From Variovorax sp. OK212 (lineage in GTDB: Bacteria; Pseudomonadota; Gammaproteobacteria; Burkholderiales; Burkholderiaceae_C): 64,000 nucleotides of DNA. Made by a program: the position numbers and the translations under genes. Below the pieces are notes generated by a model. It saw only the letters and a program-made list of their open reading frames with translations, had not been told where the DNA came from and did no database searches. Of this stretch, positions 35,335 through 48,020 are shown one piece after another. The stretch lies in the NCBI RefSeq assembly GCF_900112425.1, contig NZ_FOLP01000002.1, positions 248,001 through 312,000 on the forward strand, in the 5' to 3' direction. The first letter of the stretch is position 1. Each line of letters opens with the position of its first letter.

Positions 35335-38300
35335 TCACACGCGTGATGTAGTTGGAAAGTCACGAACGATCAAACCGTCCAGCAGCCTCGCGACATGAAC
35401 GGCTTCGCGTTGCGCACCGTCCATGATCTGGTGGCGACAGCTCGTCCCGTCCGCAACCAGGATCGCATTGCCCGCTGACCGAATGGCCGGAAGCAAACTG
35501 GCCTCGGCCATCTGCATGGAGACCTCGTAATGGCTGGCTTCGTAGCCAAAGCTACCCGCCATGCCGCAGCAGGAGCTCTCGATCAACCTGGGATTCGCTC
35601 CGGGGATCAGCTTCAAGACCTCCATGATCGGACTCACGGCGTCGAAGGCTTTCTGGTGGCAGTGGCCATGAAGCAGGATCTCGCGTTCCGTGGTATTCAG
35701 ATCCAAGGCAAAGCGACCCTGCTTGACTTCGCGCGCGACGAACTCCTCGAACAGCAACGCCCTGCTCCCTACGGTCTCAGCCTTCTTGCCCAAACCCATG
35801 GAAAGCGCCTCATCCCGCAATGTCAGCAGACAGGACGGCTCCAGGCCAACGATAGCGATGCCCGCGTCTGCGAACGGCACGAGCGCATCGATCAAGGCGC
35901 CCACGCGGATCTTGGCCTCCGCGACCATGCCCACAGAAAGGAAGGTTCGGCCACAGCAATGGTGGCCGCCTGACTTGGTCACGGTATGCAGGGCGTACCC
36001 GGCCGCATGCAGAACCCGCGCCGCTGCCAGCGCATTCTCACTCTCGAACGTTCCGTTAAACGTATCCACGAACAGTACGGCAGCCCTGCCGCCATCGGCC
36101 ACCACCCGCAGCACCTCCTCGCGCGTGGAGAACAGCCTGCTGTCCATCACCCGCCAGAACGTATCCTTGCGCCATTTGGGAAGCGTACGCTTGGCAGAGA
36201 AGTCCAACAGCTTCTCGCTCAGCCACGCGCCTCCCGGCAAGATGTCTCGCAGATTCATGAGCCACGGCACGCTGCTGGCAACGTGTGCATAGTCGGGCAG
36301 CCTCCCAACAATCAGGTCCTTGAGGGTGTGGCCGTGACGCCCTTTGTAGTGCGCCAGGAACTCCACCTTCATTTTCGCCATATCGACGCCAGTGGGGCAA
36401 TCGCGCTTACAGCCTTTGCAGCCGACGCACAGGTCCATCGTTTCGTACATCGCCTCGCTGGTGAAGGCGTCGGGGCCGAGTTGGCCCGAGACGGCCAGGC
36501 GCAGCGTGTTGGCTCGGCCGCGCGTCAGGTGCTGCTCGTCGCGCGTGACGCGATAGCTCGGGCACATGGTGCCGGCATCAAAATTGCGGCAGTGCCCGTT
36601 GTTGTTGCACATCTCGACGGCTTTTGCGAAGCCCCCTGTCGTGTCGCCACCGGTGCCCGGCGCCGTCGTCTCTTCGGTCACCGGATCCGCATTGACATTC
36701 CACTTCGACCAATCGAGCACGGTGTTGATGGCGATGCGCTTGTATGGCCGTGGCGCCGAAGGCGGCGGAAAGCGCATCAGGGAGACGTCGTCCATCTTTG
36801 GCGGATCGATGATCTTCGAAGGGTTGAAGAGCCCCTCTGGATCGATCTCATTCTTGATCTTGCGCAATGCCTCGTTGATGCGGGGACCGAACTGCCACTG
36901 GATCCACTCGCCGCGACAAATTCCGTCACCGTGCTCGCCGCTGAAAGCGCCCTTGTACTTGCGAACTAGAAGTGATGCCTCTTCGGCAATGGCCCGCATG
37001 CGCTGCGCCCCATCCTTGCGCATGTCGAGGATCGGGCGTACGTGCAAGGTGCCGACCGAGGCGTGGGCATACCAGGTGCCGCGCGTTCCGTACTTCGCAA
37101 AAACCTCCGTCAAACCGTCCGTGTAGTCAGCCAGGCTTTCCAGCGGCACCGCGCAGTCCTCGATGAAGGACACCGGCTTGCCGTCGCCCTTAAGGCTCAT
37201 CATGATGTTGAGGCCGGCCTTGCGCACTTCCCACAGATTTTTCTGCGGCGCTTCATCTGGCATCTCGACCACGCTGCCGGGCAGTCCGAGGTCGCCCATC
37301 AGCTCGACAAGTTGCCGCAGCTTCGGCAGCAGCAAGTTCTTTTCCGCACCGGAGAACTCCACTAGCAAGATGGCCGCGGGCATCCCGATCAACGCCTTTT
37401 CGATCGTCGGGCGGAAGGCCGGATTGGCCAGGCTCAACTCGATCATCGTGCGGTCGACCAGCTCCACCGCCGTGGGGCCGAGCTTCACGATGTACTGCGC
37501 TGAATCCATGGCTGCTCGGAAGGTCGGGAAGTTGATGACCCCCAGGACCTTGTGACGCGGCAGTTCCGAGAGTTGCAGCTTCAGCGAGCGCGAGTAGGCG
37601 AGCGTCCCTTCCGACCCGATGAGCAGATGCGCAAGGTTGACGCTGCCGTCGCGCGTGTAGGGTCGCTCGCTCTGATTGCGGAAGATGTCGAGGTTGTAGC
37701 CAGCCACGCGTCGCATGACCTTGGGCCAGCGCGCATCGATCTCGTCGGCGTGCTCCAGGGCGAGCGCCTCGACGAAGTTGCCGATCTGCGCCGCACGGCC
37801 GGTGAGTCCGGAGACAGGGCCGAAATCCACCGACTCGCCATCCGAAAGCCACGCGGTGACGCCCATGACGTTGTGGACCATGTTCCCGTAGGCAATGGAG
37901 CGCGATCCGCAGGAGTTGTTGCCCGCCATGCCGCCGATGGTCGCCTGCGCGCTTGTCGACACATCGACTGGGAACCACAGCCCGTGTGGCTTCAGATGCG
38001 CGTTCAGATGGTCGAGCACGATGCCTGGCTGCACGGTCGCCGTGCGGCCAGACACGTCGGTCTCGAGCACTCTGCGCTGGTACTTCGTGTTGTCCAGGAC
38101 TAGCGCAGCACCCACGGTCTGCCCGCACTGGCTCGTTCCGCCGCCGCGGGGAAGCACGGGCACGTGGAGTTCCCGCGCGATCTGCAGCGCCGTCGCCACA
38201 TCGTCGTCCGTGGACGGCACGAACACTCCCACGGGAGTGATCTGGTAGATCGATGCGTCGGTGGAGTACCTGCCACGGGTCGCGCCATCAAAATAGACCT

Positions 38301-38409
38301 CGCCCTGGGTCTCTTTCTTCAGACGCCGCTGCAATGCTTCATGGACATCGTTGAGCGGCGGAAATATGCCCGTGGGCGGGCTGTCGTGGGGTTCTATGAA
38401 CTTACGCAT
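35335..38409 (-). CDS. FAD-linked / Fe-S 2-hydroxyacid dehydrogenase, YdiJ-like
   Basis: A protein of about 1,024 residues. An N-terminal FAD_binding_4 domain (PVLPRGGGTSQCGQ; ATIGGMAGNNSCG) is followed by a VAO-type C domain, a 4Fe-4S motif (CVGCKGCKRDCPTG) and two CCG-type cysteine regions (HCCGRTF and SSCCGMAGSFG). E. coli YdiJ, a D-2-hydroxyglutarate dehydrogenase, has this length and plan; relatives oxidise D-lactate or glycolate. Start is uncertain: ATG 38409 is used, but TTG 38421 overlaps the upstream stop and is possible. The aminotransferase and permease next to it suggest oxidation of glycolate or another small 2-hydroxy acid. Confidence 0.85.
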   Translation of the reverse strand: MRKFIEPHDSPPTGIFPPLNDVHEALQRRLKKETQGEVYFDGATRGRYSTDASIYQITPVGVFVPSTDDDVATALQIARELHVPVLPRGGGTSQCGQTVGAALVLDNTKYQRRVLETDVSGRTATVQPGIVLDHLNAHLKPHGLWFPVDVSTSAQATIGGMAGNNSCGSRSIAYGNMVHNVMGVTAWLSDGESVDFGPVSGLTGRAAQIGNFVEALALEHADEIDARWPKVMRRVAGYNLDIFRNQSERPYTRDGSVNLAHLLIGSEGTLAYSRSLKLQLSELPRHKVLGVINFPTFRAAMDSAQYIVKLGPTAVELVDRTMIELSLANPAFRPTIEKALIGMPAAILLVEFSGAEKNLLLPKLRQLVELMGDLGLPGSVVEMPDEAPQKNLWEVRKAGLNIMMSLKGDGKPVSFIEDCAVPLESLADYTDGLTEVFAKYGTRGTWYAHASVGTLHVRPILDMRKDGAQRMRAIAEEASLLVRKYKGAFSGEHGDGICRGEWIQWQFGPRINEALRKIKNEIDPEGLFNPSKIIDPPKMDDVSLMRFPPPSAPRPYKRIAINTVLDWSKWNVNADPVTEETTAPGTGGDTTGGFAKAVEMCNNNGHCRNFDAGTMCPSYRVTRDEQHLTRGRANTLRLAVSGQLGPDAFTSEAMYETMDLCVGCKGCKRDCPTGVDMAKMKVEFLAHYKGRHGHTLKDLIVGRLPDYAHVASSVPWLMNLRDILPGGAWLSEKLLDFSAKRTLPKWRKDTFWRVMDSRLFSTREEVLRVVADGGRAAVLFVDTFNGTFESENALAAARVLHAAGYALHTVTKSGGHHCCGRTFLSVGMVAEAKIRVGALIDALVPFADAGIAIVGLEPSCLLTLRDEALSMGLGKKAETVGSRALLFEEFVAREVKQGRFALDLNTTEREILLHGHCHQKAFDAVSPIMEVLKLIPGANPRLIESSCCGMAGSFGYEASHYEVSMQMAEASLLPAIRSAGNAILVADGTSCRHQIMDGAQREAVHVARLLDGLIVRDFPTTSRV

Positions 38410-38417
38410 CGCAGTGG

Positions 38418-39656
38418 TCAACCCGCTGTGCTGATCTTGGCTGCTGGGTTGCCCGCGAAGTAGTCCATGGAGCCTTGAATCCCGCTCTTTGCAAGCTTGA
38501 CACCGGCAAGCTTGAGCCCCATTTCCACACCCGACACCATGGCCAACAGGGTCAGGTCATTGCTGTCGCCCAGATGCCCCATGCGGAACATGCGGCCCTT
38601 GAGCTTGCCCAGCCCCGCGCCCAGCGAGAGATCGAAGCGCTCATAGATCAGGCGACGCACCGCATCGGCATCCACGCCCGTTGGCATGATGACGCCTGTG
38701 AGCACGGGCGAGTAGACGCTCGCATCAGCGCACTGAATCGGCAGGCCCCATGCATCGACTGCAGCGCGGACGCCGGCAGCCCAGCGCAAGTGCCGGGCAA
38801 ACACACGGTCCAGCCCCTCCCCCAACAGCATGTCGATCGCCTCTGAGAGTGCATAGAGCAGATTGGTGTTGGGTGTATACGGCCAGTAGCCGTTCGCGTT
38901 CATTTCGATGATCTCGTCCCATGCAAAGAACGAGCGCGGCAGCTTCGCTGTCTTTGCCGCTTCGAGGGCCCGCGGGGACACTGCGTTGAAGCTAATCCCC
39001 GGCGGCAGCATGAGTCCCTTCTGGGATCCGCTGATCGTCACGTCCACGCCCCATTGATCGTGGCGATAGTCGACGCATGCAAGACCGGAGATGGTGTCGA
39101 CCAACAGCAGCGCGGGATGTCCCGCGGCATCGATGGCCTTTCGCACAGCCGCGATGTCAGACGTCACGCCGGTGGAGGTCTCGTTGTGCACCACACACAC
39201 GGCGCGGATCTTCTTTTCGACATCCTTGCGAAGACGGGCTTCGATCAGGTCGGCCTGAACCCCGCGGCGCCAGCTCGGCGCGTTCGGAATATGTTCGTCG
39301 GCGTCCTGGTAGGCCAGGAACTCAGGAACCAAGCCGAGCCGGATGGCCATCTTGTTCCACAGCGTGGCGAAGTGGCCGGTCTCGTACATCAGCACGTGAT
39401 CCCCGGGGCTCAGAGTGTTGCTGAGCGCAGCTTCCCAGGCTCCTGTGCCGGTCGCCGGGAAAATGACCACGGGCTGCTCGGTCTTGAAGATCTTCTTGAT
39501 CCCCTGGAGCACCTCCAGGCCAAGCGCGCCGAACTCGGGCCCGCGGTGATCGATCGTCGGCAAGCTCATGGCTCGCAACAGGCGGTCCGGCACCGGGCTC
39601 GGACCAGGAATTTGAAGAAAATGTCGGCCGGTAGGGTGAAAATCGAGGTTCAACAT
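38418..39656 (-). CDS. Class V aminotransferase, serine/alanine/aspartate-glyoxylate type
   Basis: A 412-residue PLP enzyme. Hallmarks are PGPSPVPDRLLRAM at the N-terminus, HNETSTGVTSDI, the VDTISGLAC Asp for the pyridine nitrogen and SGSQKGLMLPPG with the PLP Lys. This is the alanine/serine-glyoxylate aminotransferase family, which makes glycine from glyoxylate; the same family includes BhcA of the beta-hydroxyaspartate cycle. ATG 39656 is chosen because AAGGAG precedes it. If serine is the donor, its product hydroxypyruvate is the substrate of hydroxypyruvate isomerase encoded at 48021. Confidence 0.85.
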   Translation of the reverse strand: MLNLDFHPTGRHFLQIPGPSPVPDRLLRAMSLPTIDHRGPEFGALGLEVLQGIKKIFKTEQPVVIFPATGTGAWEAALSNTLSPGDHVLMYETGHFATLWNKMAIRLGLVPEFLAYQDADEHIPNAPSWRRGVQADLIEARLRKDVEKKIRAVCVVHNETSTGVTSDIAAVRKAIDAAGHPALLLVDTISGLACVDYRHDQWGVDVTISGSQKGLMLPPGISFNAVSPRALEAAKTAKLPRSFFAWDEIIEMNANGYWPYTPNTNLLYALSEAIDMLLGEGLDRVFARHLRWAAGVRAAVDAWGLPIQCADASVYSPVLTGVIMPTGVDADAVRRLIYERFDLSLGAGLGKLKGRMFRMGHLGDSNDLTLLAMVSGVEMGLKLAGVKLAKSGIQGSMDYFAGNPAAKISTAG

Positions 39657-39716
39657 GGCTATCGCTCCTTGTTTGGTCAAACTGGGAAAGTGAATCGAGG
39701 ACGTCGCAAAGGCAGG

Positions 39717-41378
<1,662 letters not shown>

Positions 41379-41436
41379 TATTTGTCTCCATCTATTTATT
41401 TCTTGATGCGTGGGCGTCATCTGTGGACGCGACCTT

Positions 41437-42543
41437 TTAGAACCGATACTTGTCTACGCACTCCTCTCGCCAATCCATGCCGTTGCCAGGTCGCTCGGGC
41501 GGCTGGACCACACCAGCCTCCACCCGCAGAGGGTCCTGCAGCAATGCGTCAACCATAGGGAAGTACTCGAGATAGTCCGCCGTGGGTGTCACGGCCAGCA
41601 TGTGCACGCTGATCTCCTGAAAGAAGTGGTTCGAGACTGGCATCGAGGCCGCCGCGCAGATGGCCGCCGCGTCGATCCAGCCACTCACACCGCCGACTTT
41701 CATGAGGTCGGGCATCATGAAATCGGACGCTTGGTCGCGAATGCTGCGTGCCACTTGCCGCGCACCGAACAGGTTCTCTCCGAGTTGAAGGGGGGTTGCG
41801 ATTTCCGAGGCGACATGCGCATGGCCGAGGTTGTCGTCGAAGGCAACCGGCTCCTCGATCCAGATCAGGTCCTCCTGCTCCAGCGCGCGACATCGACGGA
41901 CTGCCTCGGGCACGCTCAACGCCTGGTTGTAGTCCACCATGAGGCGCGCCCGGTCGCCACCGGCCTTTCGAGCGGTCCGCACTGCAGCCAAATCCTCGGC
42001 CAGCGTGGGATAGCCAATCTTGATCTTGACGGCATGGAAGCCCGCGTCAACTGCCTTCCCGACGTCTGTCGCCGCTTGCTCGGAGCCGTCCATGCCGTAG
42101 CTGGCATACGCTTTCACGGTGGTGTCGGTTCGGCCGCCCAACACACGCACCAGCGGCTGGTCCAGGAAGCGTGCCCATGCGTCCCACACCGCCATGTCAA
42201 GGCCCGCAAGCACCATGTCGAGCAAGCCCGGCGTGCCGATCAGGCGGAAGCGAGCACGCAGCGCCGTCATGATCTCGCGCGGTGCCAGTTGCTGACCCAA
42301 AGTGAGCGCACCAACGTCTTCAGCCAGTCGGCGCGCCGCTGCCAGTGCCGTCGGCGTGTAGGTGAAGATATAGCCACGGCCTACTGCTCGATCGGATGTT
42401 GTGACATCGAAGAGAAGAATCGGCGCGACGGCCATGGTTCCACTGGCTGTTCGCAAAGGCGTCTGCAGAGGAACAGCGACGGCGCGCACCGTGATCGCGG
42501 TGATCGTGGGCAGGTCGCGAATGGGAATGTTCTGTTCGTTCAT
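41437..42543 (-). CDS. Mandelate-racemase-subgroup enolase superfamily enzyme
   Basis: A 368-residue protein. All catalytic elements of the mandelate racemase subgroup are visible: the K-x-K pair in AVKIKIGYP, metal ligands in LMVDYNQ, WIEEP and LQLGENLFG, the Asp of MMPDLMKVGGVSGW, the general-base His in SNHFFQEIS and the final Glu of YLEYF. The C-terminus is close to the well-studied Pseudomonas mandelate racemase throughout. It could racemise a 2-hydroxy acid or dehydrate a sugar acid; next to a nitrilase and a 2-hydroxyacid oxidase, racemisation is favoured. ATG 42543 is chosen. Confidence 0.85.
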   Translation of the reverse strand: MNEQNIPIRDLPTITAITVRAVAVPLQTPLRTASGTMAVAPILLFDVTTSDRAVGRGYIFTYTPTALAAARRLAEDVGALTLGQQLAPREIMTALRARFRLIGTPGLLDMVLAGLDMAVWDAWARFLDQPLVRVLGGRTDTTVKAYASYGMDGSEQAATDVGKAVDAGFHAVKIKIGYPTLAEDLAAVRTARKAGGDRARLMVDYNQALSVPEAVRRCRALEQEDLIWIEEPVAFDDNLGHAHVASEIATPLQLGENLFGARQVARSIRDQASDFMMPDLMKVGGVSGWIDAAAICAAASMPVSNHFFQEISVHMLAVTPTADYLEYFPMVDALLQDPLRVEAGVVQPPERPGNGMDWREECVDKYRF

Positions 42544-42585
42544 AGATCGACAGGTCGAAGGTGTGGGGCCACGCAACTACGAGCG

Positions 42586-43638
42586 TCAGGCGTCGATGTC
42601 CGAAGACTCGGCGAAGGGCAATCCACTCCAGCCGGGCTCGCCATATTCGGCGGTGGAAGCCTGTTCGTCGTGGAACCTGGCAGGCGCATGTGCATGACGA
42701 TTGATCCGCACGCTGAAGACGTCGAACCGGTTGTAGTACCCCACAACATCCTGGAACTGCTTCGGCACCACGCATTTGGCGAGGTCGATCTCTGCGTATG
42801 CGATGCCCTCGCCATCCCGGATCACCTCGCTGATCGGCATGCCGCTGGGGCCAAGAATCATGGAGACGCTCTTCGAGGCTTCCTCCATGAGCTGCCGTGC
42901 GCGCAGGTTGTCGCGAGCGACCATGTCGATCGCCGCAGGCGGAAGAAAGCCAGAGGCGACGATGTTGAAAAGCTTGCCTTCGAAGGCATGGGCGCCGGCG
43001 CGCAGCTTGATCGAAGCTTCCAGGTCATAGGCCGCCTCGCCTGGCGGATGCGTAGGCCAACGGGGGGAGAACGACGAGATGTGGACGTTCTCTCCTTGAG
43101 CCAGCAGCGAATAGCGCGCAAGCGCGTTTGTGTTCTCGCCGCACACGAGCGCGCCGATCCGGCCGATGCGGGTGTCCACCACTCGCAGTCCGCTGCCGTC
43201 ACCGGATGCCCACGCCATCTTTTCCCAGTAGGTGGGGACCAGCTTGCGGTGACGGTTGAGGATGCTGCCGTCATCGCCGATCAACACGTTCGTGTCGTAC
43301 ACGCAGGCGAGGCTCGCCGAGGTTACTTCGTTGATCCCGATCGATACGAAGACGCCGTGCTTCTTGGCCGTCTCGCGCAGGCGTGCGATCTCCGGGCCAT
43401 TGACCTGGATCGCTGAGGCCGCGAACTTCTCGAAGAATTCGTGGGTGTCCACTGGCGCCCAGACGCCACACCAAATGGGGAACGACGAGATGAAGGATTC
43501 CGGAAACGCCACCAGCTGCGCGCCATTTGCGGCAGCCTCTGCGATCAGCGCGCAGGCCTTGTCCGTGGTAGCAGGAGTGTCGAAGTAGATGGGGGCCGCA
43601 TGGCAGGCAGCCGCTTTGAACTTGGGATAGGTTCTCAT
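42586..43638 (-). CDS. Nitrilase (carbon-nitrogen hydrolase superfamily)
   Basis: A 350-residue enzyme with the full catalytic set: Glu in FPESFI (about residue 47), Lys in HRKLVPTYWEK and Cys in LVCGENTN. C-G-E-N-T-N is typical of true nitrilases of branch 1, which hydrolyse R-CN directly to the acid and ammonia, rather than of amidases. First gene of the six-gene minus-strand operon and divergent from a LysR gene. Pairing with a mandelate-racemase-like enzyme suggests a 2-hydroxynitrile substrate, which is inference. Confidence 0.9.
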   Translation of the reverse strand: MRTYPKFKAAACHAAPIYFDTPATTDKACALIAEAAANGAQLVAFPESFISSFPIWCGVWAPVDTHEFFEKFAASAIQVNGPEIARLRETAKKHGVFVSIGINEVTSASLACVYDTNVLIGDDGSILNRHRKLVPTYWEKMAWASGDGSGLRVVDTRIGRIGALVCGENTNALARYSLLAQGENVHISSFSPRWPTHPPGEAAYDLEASIKLRAGAHAFEGKLFNIVASGFLPPAAIDMVARDNLRARQLMEEASKSVSMILGPSGMPISEVIRDGEGIAYAEIDLAKCVVPKQFQDVVGYYNRFDVFSVRINRHAHAPARFHDEQASTAEYGEPGWSGLPFAESSDIDA

Positions 43639-43730
43639 GATTCGCTTGTCTCTTTCTGAGGTGGATGGGCGCCGCAGCCGCGATGTCCGAGGGCGGTCAG
43701 CGAAACAAATGTTAGAACGATGCAGCGAGA

Positions 43731-43777
43731 CTTTGTTATAAGATTCACGTCAAATAATTTCCTGTGGGTTAACAAAG
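43731..43777. promoter_or_regulatory. Inverted repeat in nitrilase/LysR divergent promoter
   Basis: CTTTGTTA (43731-43738) and TAACAAAG (43770-43777) are perfect 8-bp inverted arms 31 bp apart, in the AT-rich region between the nitrilase and LysR starts. Wide-spaced matching half-sites are consistent with a LysR tetramer wrapping the promoter. Binding is not shown. Confidence 0.5.
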
Positions 43778-43797
43778 TGACCGACCGTCCCCTGCAA

Positions 43798-44694
43798 ATG
43801 GAAATCCGGCATCTGCGATGCTTCGCGGCAGTTGCAACCCAACTGCACTTCACGAGGGCCGCCGAGAATCTGGGTATTTCCACACCGGCGATTTCCAAGC
43901 AGATTCAGGAGATCGAACAGACGTTGGGAACCCGCCTGTTCGAGCGCACGAAGCGATCAGTGAAGCTCACTTCGGCCGGCCACCTCTACCTCGCAGAGGT
44001 CAAGCAGACGCTCGTTCAGTTTGCTCGCGCGAATGAGACCGCTCGGCGTGCGGGGCGCGGCGAAGTCGGGAGGATCGAGATCGGCTATGTCGCGTCCGCA
44101 GCCTTCTCGGGAATCCTGCAGCGCAACCTCTCACACTTTCGCCGTGAAAGGCCTGAGGTGCAGATCAACTCTTGGGAAGTCTCCATGGAGCGACTTCCCA
44201 AGCTTCTGGAGGAAGGCGACTTGGATATCGCCTTTCTTCGGCCGCCAATGGCATACCCTTCCAGCATCGAGGAGTTGACGCTGCACCGAGAACGTTTCGT
44301 GCTAGCGGTGCCGGCCGATTCGCAGTGGGCTGCCGGAAAGACAATTTCCGCCTCGCAGCTTCGCGTCCATTCGTTCGTGGTTCCAGAGCAGGAGTCGGGA
44401 ACGATGGAAGTCGCTCGCAGAGGGAAGTTCTCTCCGAAGGTTGCCGGCCGGCCCGGGAGCCTCGTCGCGGTGCTCGCATCCGTCGCCATGGGACAAGGCG
44501 TCGCCGTTGTGCCTTTGACGGCGAGCGAGCACATCGACGTTCCGGGCGTGCGCTATTGCGAGCTTGCAGGAGATCCCGTGCTGTCGTCAATCGCCATGGC
44601 CTACCGCCAACATGAGCGCGCTCCGGCCGTCAAGGCCTTCCTGGACCAAGTGCGCGAGCAAACGCTAGTGTCGGGGGCGGCGAAGCGTCGCTGA
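43798..44694 (+). CDS. LysR-family regulator, divergent from nitrilase operon
   Basis: A 298-residue LysR protein. The winged helix at residues 1-60 (IRHLRCFAAVATQLHFTRAAENLGISTPAISKQIQEIE) is followed by the effector domain. The ATG at 43798 gives the usual LysR N-terminus; an upstream open frame to 43720 lacks it. It closely resembles the other LysR at 55531 in sequence (both contain RRAGRGEIGRIEIGYV or a near match), so the two are probably paralogues. Likely the activator of the nitrilase operon. Confidence 0.87.
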   Translation: MEIRHLRCFAAVATQLHFTRAAENLGISTPAISKQIQEIEQTLGTRLFERTKRSVKLTSAGHLYLAEVKQTLVQFARANETARRAGRGEVGRIEIGYVASAAFSGILQRNLSHFRRERPEVQINSWEVSMERLPKLLEEGDLDIAFLRPPMAYPSSIEELTLHRERFVLAVPADSQWAAGKTISASQLRVHSFVVPEQESGTMEVARRGKFSPKVAGRPGSLVAVLASVAMGQGVAVVPLTASEHIDVPGVRYCELAGDPVLSSIAMAYRQHERAPAVKAFLDQVREQTLVSGAAKRR

Positions 44695-44964
44695 CCCAAC
44701 GCGGGACTTCGACTGTCGTCCCACGCCATGCGCACGGGTCCCGACCATTGACCCCGCCTTCCCACGTTTGCGGATTGGCATTCGACAGACCATCACATCG
44801 ATAGTCGCGCGCGGACCTCGCGTGCCGCCAGCCCGAGGCTGCACCGCGGTTGGGCGGGATCTGACCGCGCTTGCGTGTAGCCACGAAACAGTCGAGACAG
44901 GTCGGGTGCGCGTTCTCGGCAGGTCGTGCACGATCCGAAACAGATCGCTTCCCTCGATCTTGAC

Positions 44965-46002
44965 TCAGCGGAGTCGTCCACGCACTCGCTTCCCATCAAG
45001 CTCGCCTGGATCAGGAACACCGGCGGGAGTGACTTCACGAACTCCGAGGACATGGTTCCCTGGAAGGGGCGCTTCGTCGCCAGCAAGCAGGTCGCCGACG
45101 TCCTTATGCCACCAGTTCTCCGTGAAGCGGCCCTTGAGCCACCCCACGAGTTCCTGCACCTTCGCAGGAACCATGCGCGGAGAGGGATACACCGCGTGAA
45201 CCTCCTGCGCCGGAAGCGTCCAGGCGCTCAGAATGGGCACGATCTCGCCGCTGCGCAGCCCGTCGCTCGCCACATAGTGCGGCAGCACGGCTACACCAAA
45301 CCCGTCTCTCGCCGCGGACAGCAGAACAGTCAGATTGTTCGAACGGAGGCGGCCGTTGACAGGCACGGCCGTCGAGTTCTTGCCGGACCCGGTGAAGTGC
45401 CAGATGGCATCGCCCTGCGCGGTGCTGTACACCAAAGCGTGGTGGGCAGGAAGGTCGTCTGGCTTCGCGGGCACACCATGCCTTTGCAAGTAGGCCGGAG
45501 AGGCCACGGCGACCCAGGGGCTGACGCCAAGATAAGTTGCACCCAGCGTCGAGTCCGCGAGCCGTCCCATGCGAATGGCGACGTCGACGCCTTGTTCGAC
45601 CAAATTCACATAGCGATCTTCGAAGCTTAGGTCGATTAGCAATCGAGGATGCGTTCGCAAGAACTCCAGCACCATCGGTGCCAGCACTCTTCGCCCGAAT
45701 GCGATTGATGCACTAATACGCAAAACACCTTGAACCTGGGATTGCATAAGCGTAGCGACCGACCGCGCTTCCTCATCGTGATGAACGATGAGCTTGCACT
45801 TCTCATAGTAGAGATTGCCCACCTCCGTGGGAGTCACGCCATGTGTCGAGCGGTGCAATAGCCGAGCCCCAAGTTCCCCTTCCATTCTGGCCACCTGCTT
45901 GGTCGCAGAAGGCTGGCCGATGCCCAGCTCAGCGGCCGCTCGGCTAAACGAGCCAAGGTCCACGACACGCGTGAACAGGCGAAGCGATTGAATGCGATCC
46001 AT
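44965..46002 (-). CDS. LysR-family regulator, divergent from glyoxylate operon
   Basis: A 345-residue LysR protein of the DmlR/CrgA-like type: the N-terminal MDRIQSLRLFTRVVDLGSFSRAAAELG helix-turn-helix and an effector domain with GVDVAIRMGRLADSTL. The C-terminus is about 40 residues longer than usual. It is divergent from gcl with 140 bp between starts, and a palindrome in that gap is a likely binding site. Expected to control the gcl operon, possibly with a glyoxylate-pathway intermediate as signal. The preceding 44695-44964 shows nothing recognisable. Confidence 0.85.
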   Translation of the reverse strand: MDRIQSLRLFTRVVDLGSFSRAAAELGIGQPSATKQVARMEGELGARLLHRSTHGVTPTEVGNLYYEKCKLIVHHDEEARSVATLMQSQVQGVLRISASIAFGRRVLAPMVLEFLRTHPRLLIDLSFEDRYVNLVEQGVDVAIRMGRLADSTLGATYLGVSPWVAVASPAYLQRHGVPAKPDDLPAHHALVYSTAQGDAIWHFTGSGKNSTAVPVNGRLRSNNLTVLLSAARDGFGVAVLPHYVASDGLRSGEIVPILSAWTLPAQEVHAVYPSPRMVPAKVQELVGWLKGRFTENWWHKDVGDLLAGDEAPLPGNHVLGVREVTPAGVPDPGELDGKRVRGRLR

Positions 46003-46035
46003 GGTGCATTAAAGAGGCATTGAGTGCTAAGTAGG

Positions 46036-46052
46036 TATTCCACCCCGGAATA
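46036..46052. promoter_or_regulatory. LysR-type palindrome upstream of gcl
   Basis: TATTCC-N5-GGAATA, a perfect 6-bp inverted repeat of 17 bp. It fits the T-N11-A shape of LysR recognition sites and lies between the divergent LysR and gcl starts. Confidence 0.6.
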
Positions 46053-46142
46053 AGCAATATGCAGAGCACCTGCCTTCCAAGACTAGAGCGAAGTGGGGAC
46101 TATCGAGTCGATTCTCGAACACTTAATTAGAAGGAGATGGAT

Positions 46143-47933
<1,791 letters not shown>

Positions 47934-47951
47934 GCCTGCTATTCGACGGCA

Positions 47952-47984
47952 GTTCCACCGCGGCCGTAGCGGCCGTGGCGGAAC
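47952..47984 (+). other. Strong hairpin in gcl-hyi gap
   Basis: GTTCCACCGCGGCCG-TAG-CGGCCGTGGCGGAAC folds into a 15-bp stem with two G-U-type mismatches and a 3-base loop. No T-run follows, so it is not a standard terminator; an mRNA-stability element or partial attenuator between gcl and hyi is more likely. Confidence 0.5.
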
Positions 47985-48020
47985 CTCGCCTCTGATTCAT
48001 ACAAACAAGGAGTCCCTACC

